Shown here piece after piece: positions 34,028 to 45,600 of a stretch of 64,000 nucleotides of DNA. Source of the DNA: Excoecaria cochinchinensis (Eukaryota > Streptophyta > Magnoliopsida > Malpighiales > Euphorbiaceae); contig CANTUQ010000159.1 of the NCBI GenBank assembly GCA_947683425.1, positions 2,294,001 through 2,358,000 of the forward strand, given 5' to 3'. The first letter of the stretch is position 1. The number at the start of each line of letters is the position of its first letter. Under the pieces are notes generated by a model that searched no databases, had not been told where the DNA came from, and worked only from the letters and a program-made list of their open reading frames with translations. Both the position numbers and the translations under genes were made by a program.

Positions 34028-36589
34028 TGTAACACCCCCACCGTCGCACTCGTTGGAAGGGCGCCGGCGAGCGCGCTACCCGCCGCTCACTCACAACATA
34101 CATACATACACTGAGCGAAAGCATTCACTAGCAATAATAACAGAAAACTATATATCATAAAATCAAAATATCCTTATATACAATATCCAAAAGATTACAT
34201 CATATCCTATACAAAAAGTTACATGAGCCACAATACCAAAAGTAATACATTTACAAAAAGAATTATAGGAGGAGATGACGAAAACACTCTACTCCTATGT
34301 GGCCGACTTGCAGATGCGCAACACGAGAAAACTCCCAAAATCCTGTCACCTACATGGGACAAGAACCCGTGCTAAGCGATATCGCTTAGTGAGGAGGAAC
34401 CAAAACACAACAGAACACTATACAATAATATCATGCACTAATACTTAAATGCAAACATGCATCAACAATACAGAAATCACTAAAAATCAGAGGACAAAAA
34501 TATTTACATATATATCACGAATCACTATATAAAATCAGAATTGAAAATAGAAATCATGAAGCAAATACTAGAATCAAAATCACGCAATAAACAAACACTT
34601 CACTAAACTATTATTAAACTGTTCACACAATAGCCTGAATTTTAATAGCGGAGGATACGGGAACACGGCACGGGAGACCGAAGCCTCAAAAACAGTTTTA
34701 ATACCCGAAGGTAGCGCGGGAGACTGGAGTCTCAAAACATTTTATCACTACACAGAAGATGACCATCTCGGAGGTCGACCGCTTCGCCCAAACGGGGCGG
34801 ACACGGGTGGCTGCACTCACAAACCCTTCTTAAGCATACTTAATTATCCACTACCTTGACACTTCAGGCTTGAAAACTCACACTCAATCACAACACTTAC
34901 TACACCCGTCTCCAATCAAAACTCCAACATCAAATTATAATTCACTACAACGACACTAGTATAATAAAGTCAACAAGACACAAACTCAATCATGTACCAT
35001 GTAATAGTGAGAAACCGTGCAAAGTGGGACAAAAGAATCACATTCAGAAAATAGGGCAGGCAGGAAGGGCTTCTATCGCGATCGCGACAAGTGTCGCGCT
35101 CGCGACAGAACATAGGGTACTTCATTGCGGGCTCGCGCCAGGAGGCACGCTCGCGACGAAGCACGCTCGGCAGACTTATGCAAGACCAAGCTCTGTCGCG
35201 CTCGCGATAAAGACCAGTTACCTCCTCCTCGCGCGCACGCTCAGCTGCATGCTTGCATTGAGGATCTGGCCACCGAGCCCTCTGTCGCACTCGTGAAAAC
35301 GTCGCGCTCGCGATAGAGGGCTCTCCAGCACAAGAGACCAAATCCATTCTCTGTCGCGCTCGCGACAGCGTCGCGATAGCGACAGAACCCAGATTTGCCC
35401 AGAATCTGCATTTTTCCTGTTCTCCTACATGCTCAACCTCCAAAACACATATTAAATCACACACAAACACTTATCTTACTTCTCCCATGCATACAAATCA
35501 TACACAGGTTCGATATACACTTAACTTCAATAATAAAACACAATAAATTCTCAAGAACACAAGGAGCTCACTTTACTCTAACACAACTACTTCACTACAA
35601 CAACATGCAAATCGTTAAAAATTGAATCATGCTAACCTAGCATTTCAATTAATCACATACATACATTTAGCCAAACAAAACACTCAAGATATCCAGAATT
35701 AAAGGGCACAAAAACATACTTTCCATCCAAATGAGAACTAGGGCATAATCTCAAAACTCATCACAACAGGAAACAAACTCCCAAACCTCTTGTAGTCCAA
35801 AACCTAGCTAATCTTCACTCTTGAACCTTCTCCTTGCCGTTGCTCGTCTTCTTGCCACTCGATTCTTGCACAAACCCAATCAAAACACACTTAAATCCAT
35901 CCCAGAAATTCATCCAAACCAGAAAACAAAAATAAAGAAAAGAAGATGAAGAAGTCCAAAGTAAACCCAAACACTTACGTTTCGCAAACCCAGCTCAAAA
36001 CTTCAGGAAATCCCACTCAAAGTTCAAAGAAGCACACAAGAGAAAGTGAAGAGTAGCCAAATGAAGGAAGGAAAGAGAAGAGAGGACGGGAAAGAGTGAA
36101 CAAGAGAGGGAATGGGTAGCTTCCACGGGAAGCTATCCCATTTCAGCCTTTCCTCTCTCCTCCTCTCACCTCACTTCTTTTCTTCATTAATTGTTCACCT
36201 AAAACTTCCACTTGGCATGCTCCTATTGGTTCCCACAACCAATCTTGACTTATTCCTTCAATGCACCAAACACAACACACACACAATCACCCCCTACATA
36301 AATATCCACATCCTTGTTACCAAACCCAAATTCCACTAAATCACTTCTCATAAATTACTTTACATACATGGCACCATACACACAAACCACACTATATTAA
36401 TTCCCAACAATTACCCTACTTCCATACACCACATACACACCTTATAATTTCTCCTCTTAACATACTTAATTAACTTCTTTGCACTATAATCCTTATTATC
36501 CAAATTTTCTCTTACTAAAATTACTGAAATACCCTTACTTTTATGACTTACCGCGCAGATTTCGACTAGGCCCTTTTTGGGTTGTTATA
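34028..36589 (-). mobile_element. Solo Tekay-like LTR nested in CACTA2
   Basis: Runs from TGTAACACCCCCACCG (34028) to TTTTTGGGTTGTTATA (36589). On the minus strand it starts (TA)TAACAACCCAAAAAGGGC and CCTAGTCGAAATCTG and ends GGGGGTGTTACA. The terminal CA has become TA. Flanks AATAT (34023-34027) and ATTAT (36590-36594) match at four of five bases. No primer site, polypurine tract or coding sequence adjoins it, so it is a solo LTR. It contains a GTAAGTG donor-like site (35978), a TCGCG cassette, and the GCTTAGC hairpin with acceptor-like AG (34350). Confidence 0.86.
35066..35390. repeat. TCGCG-type palindrome cassette in the solo LTR
   Basis: CTATCGCGATCGCGACA, TGTCGCGCTCGCGACAG, CTGTCGCGCTCGCGATA, GTCGCGCTCGCGATAGAG and TCTGTCGCGCTCGCGACAG occur in 325 bases, with GCTCGCGCC and CACGCTCGCGAC half sites between them. 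CpG content is far above the surrounding LTR. Confidence 0.82.
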
Positions 36590-36594
36590 ATTAT

Positions 36595-37256
36595 AGTTAC
36601 AGCATATATCATAATATTATATTGATTCAATAATAACGTATTTGGATTATGATATAATAAAACATTAACACAAACAAAATGCAAGGCAGAGTGATTAATG
36701 CAATATAAACAGATATGCAACTTGGCAGAATCTATATGAAAATGCATTGGCTACCTATCAAATGAGGTTTGGTTGAAAATTGCAAATTCCACACACGACA
36801 GTCCTAACATAATTAATACTATAATAGCTTAACTATACTTGTAAATTATCATATTCAATATTCAAACATCAACGCATTAAGTATACATAACATGTTAATA
36901 GTCATTAAAATATTAAATATATAAACAGCAAAATTTACCTAATCATATAAACAGCAATATGTACACAAACAGCAAAATATTAAATGTATAAACAGCAAAA
37001 TTTAATGAACATTTATTGCAAGTAGACAACACATGCATGTTAAATTACAAAAAATATTTATAGTATCATATGGAATGAAAATAAAAAGTAAGTACATACC
37101 TCTCACCAAATAGTTTCACTTTAACCGTTTGAAGATTTCAATTTGCTTACTGAGATGAGCTTTCTACAATTTTTCAGCCCTTTTCCCTAATCTAATAGTA
37201 GCAGTAGCTATGTGAAATAAAGTTAAAAGTTAAAACCAAATGCTAGAAAAAAGGCC

Positions 37257-37322
<66 letters not shown>

Positions 37323-38689
37323 TTAATAGTCTTTAAAACACAGTTTGGATTAAAAAATTACCAGAAAGATTTTTGGTCAAATATAACTTGGTCAAAGTAA
37401 GAAACCTCTGGCAATGGGATCATTTACATTGTAATATATTTTCAAATTTTGACTGGAATAAAATCGATAAAATTTGAAAGATTTAACATATAAATGTGGG
37501 TCAATACACAACTACTAATCAACCAATTAAAACTCAGAAGCATATTTTAAGCAAAATAAGATTTCATATTATTTTTTTTTAATCTCTTTCAGGAAGACTA
37601 AAGTATCAAAGAATATTTTGCCTTTGGTCTTATATAACTACTTTAATCTAAACTTACCAGAGCTTATGTTGCCAGCACCACCACCACAACCACCTAAGAA
37701 CAACCACTTAAAAGCAAACCAAAAAAAGAAATGGGTAAGAATGATGCAATTATCAAAATTTAATTTTTTTTTCTACTTGGAATTTATGCAATATAAAATG
37801 TGTATGAAATTTAAAAACCTGCTGATGAGCTCTTTGGAGATCTTGCTCTAATTGGGTAATTATTCAAGAAATCTTGTACAGGTGTATCCATGTAGTTGAT
37901 CTTTCTCAATAATAGAAGGAAGCAACTCAAACACATTTACATGTCAGACATTCAAGATATGTTGATGGATTGCGAGCTTAATAACCAGATCAAACAATTT
38001 CCATCCAACTACCTGGTTGCTTTGAATAACAAGCCAATCCAGGGGGCTAACCACAACCATTCGCTTTAAATATTAACTAATTTAAATGACTTTAAATATG
38101 GCAATCACAAATAATCAGATGATTCCCGAGTAAGAGAGAAATTAAAATCAATTCACACAAACTAAACATTGCCCACCGAAGCATTAAATATTGAATATTA
38201 GCATTCCACTTAATTTCTATTACATTTACTCATTAGGCTAACATATATACTCAATTTCACAAGTTCCAAAATTATTTCTAACAAAATCTTTTCAAGTTAA
38301 CACCTATTTACTAAAAATGTAGAAGAAAACATACATATCAAGTTGGAAAAAGATGAATTTTAGTGGTCGCAAACCTTGATACTTAGCAAAATGGCTCTAA
38401 TAGCTTCAATCTACTCCACGAAAATGAAGTTAAACCTCCACTTGTTTTTCCTTTCCCTTATTCTTCATGTTTTCTCCTTCTTCACATATAAACACAACAA
38501 TTTAACCTATAAACATAATAAATCTCAATAATAATGTGACTAACTTGACTACCTTGCTAAAAGAATAAGAAATCTACTTAATCTAGATTCTAAACATCAA
38601 ATTCCCAAATAAAATTTTCAAACCCCTAACTCTTCCATCCTAAGAATTACACCCAGATTTAAGATTAATGGTTAAATATACTTACTCTA
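36595..38689 (-). other. CACTA2 interior without a recognised gene
   Basis: About 2.1 kb upstream (minus sense) of the TnpA-type exon 1. No domain is recognised. It has an (AT)n run at 37259-37320. A possible small exon near 37815-37850 reads QLEQDLQRAHQQ on the minus strand and is followed by a GT, but its link to any gene is unproven. Confidence 0.5.
37259..37320. repeat. (AT)n microsatellite, about 30 units
   Basis: Uninterrupted alternating A and T inside CACTA2. Confidence 0.97.
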
Positions 38690-39040
38690 CAACTACCATT
38701 CAAGGGGGGAGGACTGGAGGAGATTAACGGTGGTAAGCGGTAGAAGAAACGGCGGAGGAAGAGGCTAACCCGAAGTAACTCACGAAGCAGAAGAGGGAGC
38801 TGCTGTCGAACGAAAAGGAGAGGAGGGGAAGAGAGAGTGGCATCGCTGGCGACAAGCCGCGGGAACGGAGGCAAGGCGGCTGCATGGCGGGGAGCAATGG
38901 GGATGGAGGAGTTGAGCTGATCGGGGGAGGGCGAAAGGCTGGAACGGGAATCGGGAGAGAGGGAAAGGAAAGAAGAAAAGAAAGGAAAAAAAAAGAAAGA
39001 AGAGGGAGGGGGACTCAAAACGATGTAGTTTTGAGTTTCC
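38690..39040 (-). promoter_or_regulatory. CACTA2 minus-strand leader/promoter-like segment
   Basis: GC- and purine-rich segment between the subterminal repeats and the interior, like CACTA1 8728-9180. It abuts an inverted repeat with arms CTCAAAAC and GTTTTGAG (39013-39034). The long Ser/Pro/Phe-rich minus-strand frames here look compositional. Confidence 0.4.
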
Positions 39041-39049
39041 AGCCTGAAT

Positions 39050-39722
39050 ATTTAAAAATTGATAGCAACGGAATCTGATTTCCGTTGCTAAATAGCAATG
39101 GAAAATACATTCAGCAACGAATAAAATTTTCGTTGCTATTTTAGAACCCGATTTTTCCACCCTAAATATTTAGAAATTTATAGCAACAGAATAAATTTTC
39201 TGTTGCTATTTTAGAACCCGATTTTTCCAGCCTTAATATTTAGCAATGGAAAATATATTCCGTTGCTAATTTTAGCAACGGAAATTATTTTCCGTTGCTA
39301 ATTTAGCATCGGAATAAATTTTTCGTTGCTATATTAGAACCCGATTTCTCAAGCCTTAATATTTAGCAATGGAAATTATATTCCGTTGCTAATTTAGCAA
39401 TGGAAAATATATTATGTTGCTAAATTAGCAACGGAAAGAATATTCCGTTGCTATTTTTTGTTCCAAAATTTTTCCCCTATGTGTTGGCGCATTATTTAGC
39501 AACGAAAAATATATTCCGTTGCTAAATTTCGGCGCTAAAAATTCCCTCCACTTTTAGCGACGGAATATCACCAATTATATTTTTGTTGCTAAATTTTCAA
39601 AATTCAACCAATTTTAGCAACATAATCTAATTTCCTTTGCTATTTAGCAACGAAAACTGATTTTCATTGCTAATTTAGCAACTAAATTAATTTCGTTGCT
39701 ATTTTCACATTTTCTTGTAGTG
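39050..39722. repeat. CACTA2 right subterminal and terminal repeats
   Basis: About twenty copies of TTAGCAACGGAA or TTCCGTTGCTAA ending in TTTTCTTGTAGTG. Three blocks also repeat TTTAGAACCCGATTTTTCCA-type spacers (39140, 39210, 39330). Confidence 0.9.
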
Positions 39723-39748
39723 CCATCGGTGACCTCAACATCCATTAT
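39723..39748 (-). other. 26-bp Ogre pol piece at the right flank of CACTA2
   Basis: CCATCGGTGACCTCAACATC and the next seven bases match 30738-30764 in element C pol with one difference. It then gives way to Tekay-like LTR sequence at about 39749. It is not the expected continuation of the left flank at 30991. Confidence 0.7.
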
Positions 39749-41073
39749 TAGCTCTAAGGGCTCCAAAATTGGCCAAAACAAAGGCATCTCTACTTTTGTC
39801 GGTTCATTGGAGTAGTTGAGGTTATTTTGGTCATATATGATGATTTATGTGTCCAATTAATCTAAAATTTGCTCCATAGGCAATCTAACATCATAGGGAT
39901 AATTTTTTAAGAGGATTTTTTGCCTAAAAATGAGGTTCTCATATTGGTTTAGGTGGTTCATGTTTGAAGTGAAAACCAATCCTGTCATCTTGGTTTTCAA
40001 AGGACACCTGATGGAGGCTTTTGTCGCGAGCGCGACCATGGTCATGAGCACAATAAAATAAACTAAATGATGCCTTTTGTTGTTATTTGCAACCCCATGG
40101 TGGGCATGAATCATTGCCCACCTTTACCCTCCTCTAGTTTGTGTATTTTGGTATGTTTTTCCTTCCGAAATTAACCCGAACTTTACTGGAAGATTCTAAG
40201 ACTTAACCATCACATGTTTAGTGTTTGTAAAAGAGTAAATAAATTGCTATCACTTAGAAATACAAGTGACTAAAGTTATAAATAAGAATAATGGATAAGA
40301 TACTTAAAAGCTTAGTGAGTCAAACACCTTCAAATCTATCCAGAAGTGGCATGACATGATATGTTAGGGGATTTTAACTGAAAATACTATAATTTTGTAT
40401 ATTGAACCAGTAGAACTACGGGGTTTTAATTCCCAATCCTTGGGATATGTAGGAAGCTTGGAATACCATTTCAAGTCTAAACCAAACCGTAGAAACTTAT
40501 TTGTGCATAAAAGATGATGTATTAACTAAAAACTCTAATAACACGTATGTGATTATAAAAATTAATAACGGGTTTAAATGTATGTAATCATTGTCTATTC
40601 GTAGTGAATAATTATAGAAGTAATGTTTACGAAATGGATATAGACATTATAAGAACAAGTATGCATATATGTATAGTTGTATTAATGGAGAATAAGTATG
40701 AACCCATGTACAATTGTAATAATTGAGGATTTATATGATTGGAACGCATGCTTGATTGCATTAAGAGAGTTGTGCTTAACCGTGATGGAATGTGATACTC
40801 GGCTCTATCGCGAGTGCGATAAAGGTCGTCTAACTCTTGGTCACGCTCACGAGCGCCACCCTTCTTTGCACTATGAATGTATATTGTTGAGATGCTTTGC
40901 ATGGTTTCTCACTTTTGATTTATATATGATGCAAGGTATAAATTATAATATGTTGTACTATGTAAGCTATAAGTGGAATGAGGTCTTAAGTATATGTTAA
41001 CACTAAGATATGGTTGTAATATAAGAGTGTATAATAAGTAATGTATGTTATAAGAATAGTATGCAATTAAAAG
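39749..41073 (+). mobile_element. Tekay-like LTR fragment
   Basis: Aligns with 49875-50600 of LTR E (CTCTAAGGGCTCCAAAATTGGCC, TTTGCCTAAAAATGAGGTT, TTACTGGAAGATTCTAAGAC). It carries decayed TCGCG words at 40022-40050 (GTCGCGAGCGCGACCATG) and 40803-40850 (CTCTATCGCGAGTGCGATAA). Its start is truncated and LTR D interrupts it at 41074. Confidence 0.75.
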
Positions 41074-42350
41074 TGTAATACCCCGATTCCCACCCTAGTA
41101 GTTTGAGTATGTACTTATATGTGTGTTTTAGGAGTTAATTATATGATTATTGCTTTAATTATTGGTGTATAAGTCAATTGCATGTTTTTTTGTTAATTAA
41201 GTGATTTGATTGAGGGCTGAAGAAAAGAAGAAGGACAAGATTGGAAATTTGCCAACATCACCTTGAGAGTTTGACATGTGGAAGAAAGAGAAAGAGAAAG
41301 GGCAGATAAGGATGGAGAGAGCACGTGAGGGACAGCAATTGTCCTCTCACGTTTCTGCCTCTCTTCCTCTTCATCTCCCTCTTCTTCTTGTCTCCTTCCC
41401 ATTTCTTGCTCCTTTGATTTTCTTTGTAAGCTTGGGAATCTTGAGTTGGTTTTGGTAAATTTCCAGATTTGTGTAAGTGATTGTTCTTTTTATTCTTCTT
41501 CTCTTTTTCTCTCTTCCTCTTGTTTTCCTTTGATGAGTTTGGATTTCGGTTTTGAGCTATTTGTATGGTTGGGTTGGTTTTAGCAGAGAATTTTGCTAGA
41601 GAGCCTAAGGGCAAGGAGATTGCCGGTGCTTTGGGAAGTTTTGAAGCTTAGAACTTTGGGAATTTGTAATTTTGTGTATTTTTTATTTTGGCATTTTGAT
41701 GTGATTTTCTGGAAATTTGTAAGGTTAAACTAGTTTATACTTGTATAAATGCTGTGGGTTTTGATTAATTTGAATAGAGATGACATAATTGTAGTATATT
41801 GCATCAAAGTTTGAGATTGTGTGAATCAAAGAGGAAATTTTTTGGTTTGATTAATTCTTGACTTTGGATTGTCTTATTTGGATGTTTAATTCATGTTACG
41901 AAGAATAAAACTTGGGTTTTATGTTGTATTTTATGTTTTGAATGCCTAATTTGGATTGTGTTGAAGTTTGGTGAGTTTATTGCATTATTGTTTGATTTTA
42001 GGGCATGAGTTTTCTACAGATTTTTGGCTGGGGGAGCTGGAAATAGACTTTGTCGTGAGCGCGATAGAGCCCGATGCTCCGAGCTCCTGCAGAGAAGGCC
42101 CTCTGTCACGGGGGTGACCTTAGTCATGAGCACGACAGAGAGTTCGATTCTGCCGAGTTGATTTTTATCGCGAGCGCACCCAGGTGCGTAAGTGTGACAG
42201 TAGCCTTCCCCACCCTTTGTCGCGAGCATGGCAGTAGGCGAGCTTCGCCTCTATCACGGGCACGACATCCATCATGATCATTGCCCTATTTTCTTTTCTG
42301 ATAATTAGCATGATTGGTTATTCTTGAGATGCAAATGCAAATATGTACGA
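41074..42350 (+). mobile_element. Tekay-like LTR D, 5' portion
   Basis: Starts TGTAATACCCCGATTCCCAC then CCTAGTAG, like other family LTRs. It has a purine-rich leader and a GTAAGTGA site at 41473, and carries a TCGCG cassette at 42048-42270. LTR E interrupts it at 42351. Confidence 0.8.
42048..42270. repeat. TCGCG-type palindrome cassette in LTR D
   Basis: Partly decayed words: TTTGTCGTGAGCGCGATAGA, CTCTGTCACGGGGGTGACC, AGTCATGAGCACGACAGAGA, TTTATCGCGAGCGCACC and CTCTATCACGGGCACGACA. Most differences are C-to-T or G-to-A, as expected from deamination of methylated CpG. Confidence 0.7.
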
Positions 42351-43098
42351 TGTAATGACCCAAAATTTACCCTAGTAGCATTATGGCTTAACTAAGGTAA
42401 TTGGATGAGTGTGAGTGGGATCTTTAATTTTGGATCTAAGAGTAATTGAGAATTTGAGGACCCAATTGAAGAAAATAAATAAGTTTAAGTGGCTAAAGTG
42501 TAGTTGTGCATGATTAAGCTAAAGAGTGGGATTAACTAAGTGACAAGAGTTATTAAGTTAAGCTAATCACGATTAGGGGTAAAGATAGTGGATTCCATGT
42601 GTTGTGTACATGCAATATATATATAGTGGGAAAAGATAGATTTTTCATTCATCTTTCTCTCTATTTGGTCTTTTTACCTTCCCAAATTCTATTCCTCTTC
42701 TTCTTTGGTGACCTATCATCTTTAGCCTTTGATTCTATAATTTTTACTGAATGATTAGTTGATTCCTTGGTAAAAGTTGAGTTATTGGCAAAACAAGGTA
42801 AGTGGTGTATTATATTATTCTTCTTCTACTCCTTCTTCATTTCTGTGTTAAGATGGAAATTGATTCCTTTGTTTTCAAATTCTGGAATTGACTATGCATG
42901 TGTTGATGGTGGCTTTGAGAAAAGAAAAGGGAAATAGGAGAGTTGTTGATCAAGGTGCCAAGTGCGCTCATAGGGAGCATAGGAAATTCAGGTTTGGGAA
43001 ACTTGCTTGTTTATGTGTTGGTTTGTTAAATGCTATAATTGGTAATAAGTAGTAGTGATATGTGTTGTATGGAATTGAATATGTGTGTTGGTTGTGTT
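42351..43098 (+). mobile_element. LTR E, first part
   Basis: TGTAATGACCCAAAATTTACCCTAGTAG opens the LTR. A TATA-like ATATATATATAGTGGG lies near 42615 and an AG|GTAAGTGG donor-like site at 42798. Confidence 0.82.
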
Positions 43099-44204
43099 TG
43101 TAAAACCCCCTTCCCTTATATAGGAGAACCCATCCGATAATTGAGTGAGAACCCATATGAGCAGGGGTGTCACCAAGCAAAATGGTACAATAACATTCAT
43201 TCACATAATATAAACATACAGAAATACAGCAGAAATAAAACCTTAACCAAACTGATCATTCATAACTGGAATAATAATATTCGATACATAACAGTTTTGA
43301 TATTACCCAAAATAATTACATCTTTCAGAATTACGAAGCGGAAGCTGAACAAAAGACTAAATACAATGGGAGTTCACTATTACAAAAAGAATCATAATAC
43401 AAAAAGAAGCTAAGTCCTACAATCAATCCTTCTGTGTTGGCCTGACTTTCAGCGACTCTCCTAAAATCTATACACCTTCCGCACCTACACGGATGAAACA
43501 CCCGTGCTAAGCGATAACGGTTAGTGGGGAAACAAGCAACAATAATATGGATGGCCATTCACAATGGTCGTCGAGGAAAAATGCATACACAAAGGCATAA
43601 ACTAAATATCATATAAGATATAATCACAATCGAATCATATTCATAAGCACTCAAAGGTTCATAATCACATTCATATGCCAACTGATTCATATGCTCATAA
43701 ATAGAGTCATTTAGATTCACATACTTATAATCATAGTCATTCGGATTCACATTCTAATAACACAACGAACTATAACACCTGCTGACTCACAGTAGTGGAT
43801 CACGAGTGAACGCATTGCAGTACGTTACGGGTACAAATCGAAAGGCAATATCAAATTTTCTCATTTTAAAGCATTTTACGGAGGGGATCTTAAACAAGAT
43901 CCTAACGCATTGAGGTTCACGAGGAACCAAATGGGGACCTGATCAGGGTCCAGAACAGAACTGAGGGCTGCAGCTATTGAACTCTTTTAGGCATGCCTAA
44001 CTATCCACTTATTTGACTCTAGCAGGTCATGCATAATCCATCAAATCACATTTACATAATTCATAAAATTATCCATGAATAATTCATCCAATTATATTCA
44101 TATACTTCATAAAATAGTCCAAGTATAAACCTAAAATCATCACAAGTTCAGAAATTAAACATCAAAAATCACAGAAGAAAACTAAAATTGAACCAAGGGG
44201 TGTC

Positions 44205-44490
44205 GCGTTCGTGCGGAGACAGAATAGCATCGCACTATCGCGCTCGCAAAGATCATCGTGCTTGCTCTAGTGAGCGGTAAACAAAAGCTGTCGTGCTAGC
44301 GTGCAGGCGCACGCTCGAGACAGGGGACTCCCCAAACAGCTTGGCAGCCGAGCGCTCTGTCGCGCTCGAGACAGAGAGCTCTTGCTGTGGCCGATCGGCA
44401 ACCCAAATCCGCTCGGCATGCATGAGAGTTGAATTCACCGAGCGCTGTTGTGACCTTACGACAGTGTCATACTCGCGACAGAGTCGTGAC
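44205..44490. repeat. TCGCG-type cassette in element H LTR
   Basis: Words such as CTATCGCGCTCGCAAAG, CTGTCGCGCTCGAGACAG, CGCTCGAGACAGGGG and CATACTCGCGACAGAG, decayed relative to LTR F. It lies about 1.1-1.35 kb from the LTR start, as in the other Tekay-like LTRs. Confidence 0.72.
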
Positions 44491-45245
44491 TTCTAGCTCT
44501 TACGTGAAAATCTGCAGAATTTCGCACTTCCAAAACACCCAAACATCCAATCTCAAACAGAAATCAACCCAAACTTCATCTTACCTCAAACCAACCTTCC
44601 CATCATCACAAATAATATAAAACACAACTTAAATCAACAATTAACACAATCAACATCATGGATTAACAAAATCAAACTTCTCAAAAACAATAAACCCATA
44701 AAATTTTGGCAAAAGTCATCAAACTTAGAAATTTACGTAATAACTCATCATTCATGCATTATAACTTAAATCAAACAAAAACCCATAACATTAGCACTAA
44801 CATAAGCCTCATCAAACCTCAAATTTCCAGAAATTTAATCAAACATACCAAATCACAAAAATGCACAAATTCAAATAATTCCGAAACCTGAAATTCCTAT
44901 GCTCCTAGTTGCAAGCTCCACTCCCACTAGCCTTCTCTTTCCCCTTGGGATCTCGAGTAGGCGCTTCTAAACCCGAAAAACCCAAGAACCACACAAACAC
45001 CCAAAAATCCTAAGTTAAGAACACATCTAGCAAATTAAGAAGAAGAAGATGAAGAAGTAGAGAAAACCCACTAACTTACCAATAAAGCTCTTGAGAATTA
45101 CCAAGATCCACCAACCAGACAACCAAGAAGAGAAAGAATCAAAGTGTAGCAAGAGGAAGAGGAAGGAAGAAGAAGCAAAAGAGGGAAGGAGGAAGAGAAC
45201 GAGAAAGCTAGGGCAAAATTCTGCCCTCTCTTTCTCTCTCCTCTC

Positions 45246-45255
45246 TTTATATACC
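45246..45255 (-). promoter_or_regulatory. TATA box, element H 3' LTR
   Basis: GGTATATAAA on the minus strand, about 310 bases after the LTR start, followed by a GAGAGAGAAAGAGAGGGC leader. The same box is kept in the 5' LTR remnant at 48814-48823. Confidence 0.6.
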
Positions 45256-45562
45256 CCTTCTTAATTTACCTTGCCACATGTCACCTTGAGATTGGTGGGT
45301 TTTGATAATTCACACCCTACTCTTATGCAAGACACTATAGGCAAGGCTAACCCTTACTAACTCACACACTACTCTCCTATGAGAATGCACACACACTAAC
45401 AATACTTATACTCATACATACCAATATCATACATGCACCCACACTCTAATAAAGTTCACAAAACATACATATTACCCAAAATACCCTTAACACATGCCAA
45501 AACACTCACACATGCACACATACACATGGCTCAAACTACTAGGGGGAAATCGGGGTTTGACA

Positions 45563-45600
45563 ACTCTCCCCTACTAACAAGAATTTCGTCCTTGAAATTC
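45563..45600 (-). other. Element H polypurine tract
   Basis: On the minus strand, AATTTCAAGGACGAAATTCT then TGTTAGTAGGGGAGAGT directly precede the LTR, equivalent to the tracts at 13741 and 57875. Confidence 0.85.

Larger units (their letters stand above)
30992..39722 (-). mobile_element. CACTA2: CACTA transposon with a TnpA-type gene
   Basis: The ends CACTACAAGAAAATTACAAT (30992) and ATTTTCTTGTAGTG (to 39722) are inverted repeats, flanked by CCA on both sides (30989-30991 and 39723-39725). Subterminal repeats of TTAGCAACGGAA occupy both ends. After removing the nested solo LTR (34028-36589) the element is about 6.2 kb. It carries a five-exon minus-strand gene of the En/Spm TnpA type. I could not recognise a TnpD transposase, so it is probably not autonomous. 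Confidence 0.92.
43099..45562 (-). mobile_element. Element H 3' LTR (2.46 kb)
   Basis: On the minus strand it runs from TGTCAAACCCCGATTTCCCC to GGAAGGGGGTTTTACA. A TATA box (GGTATATAAA, plus-strand 45246-45255) precedes a C/T-rich leader. A GGTAAGTT donor-like site is at 45079 and the GCTTAGC hairpin with acceptor-like AG at 43485. Palindromes TTAGGCATGCCTAA (about 43989) and GGACCTGATCAGGGTCC (about 43936) are present. Confidence 0.9.
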
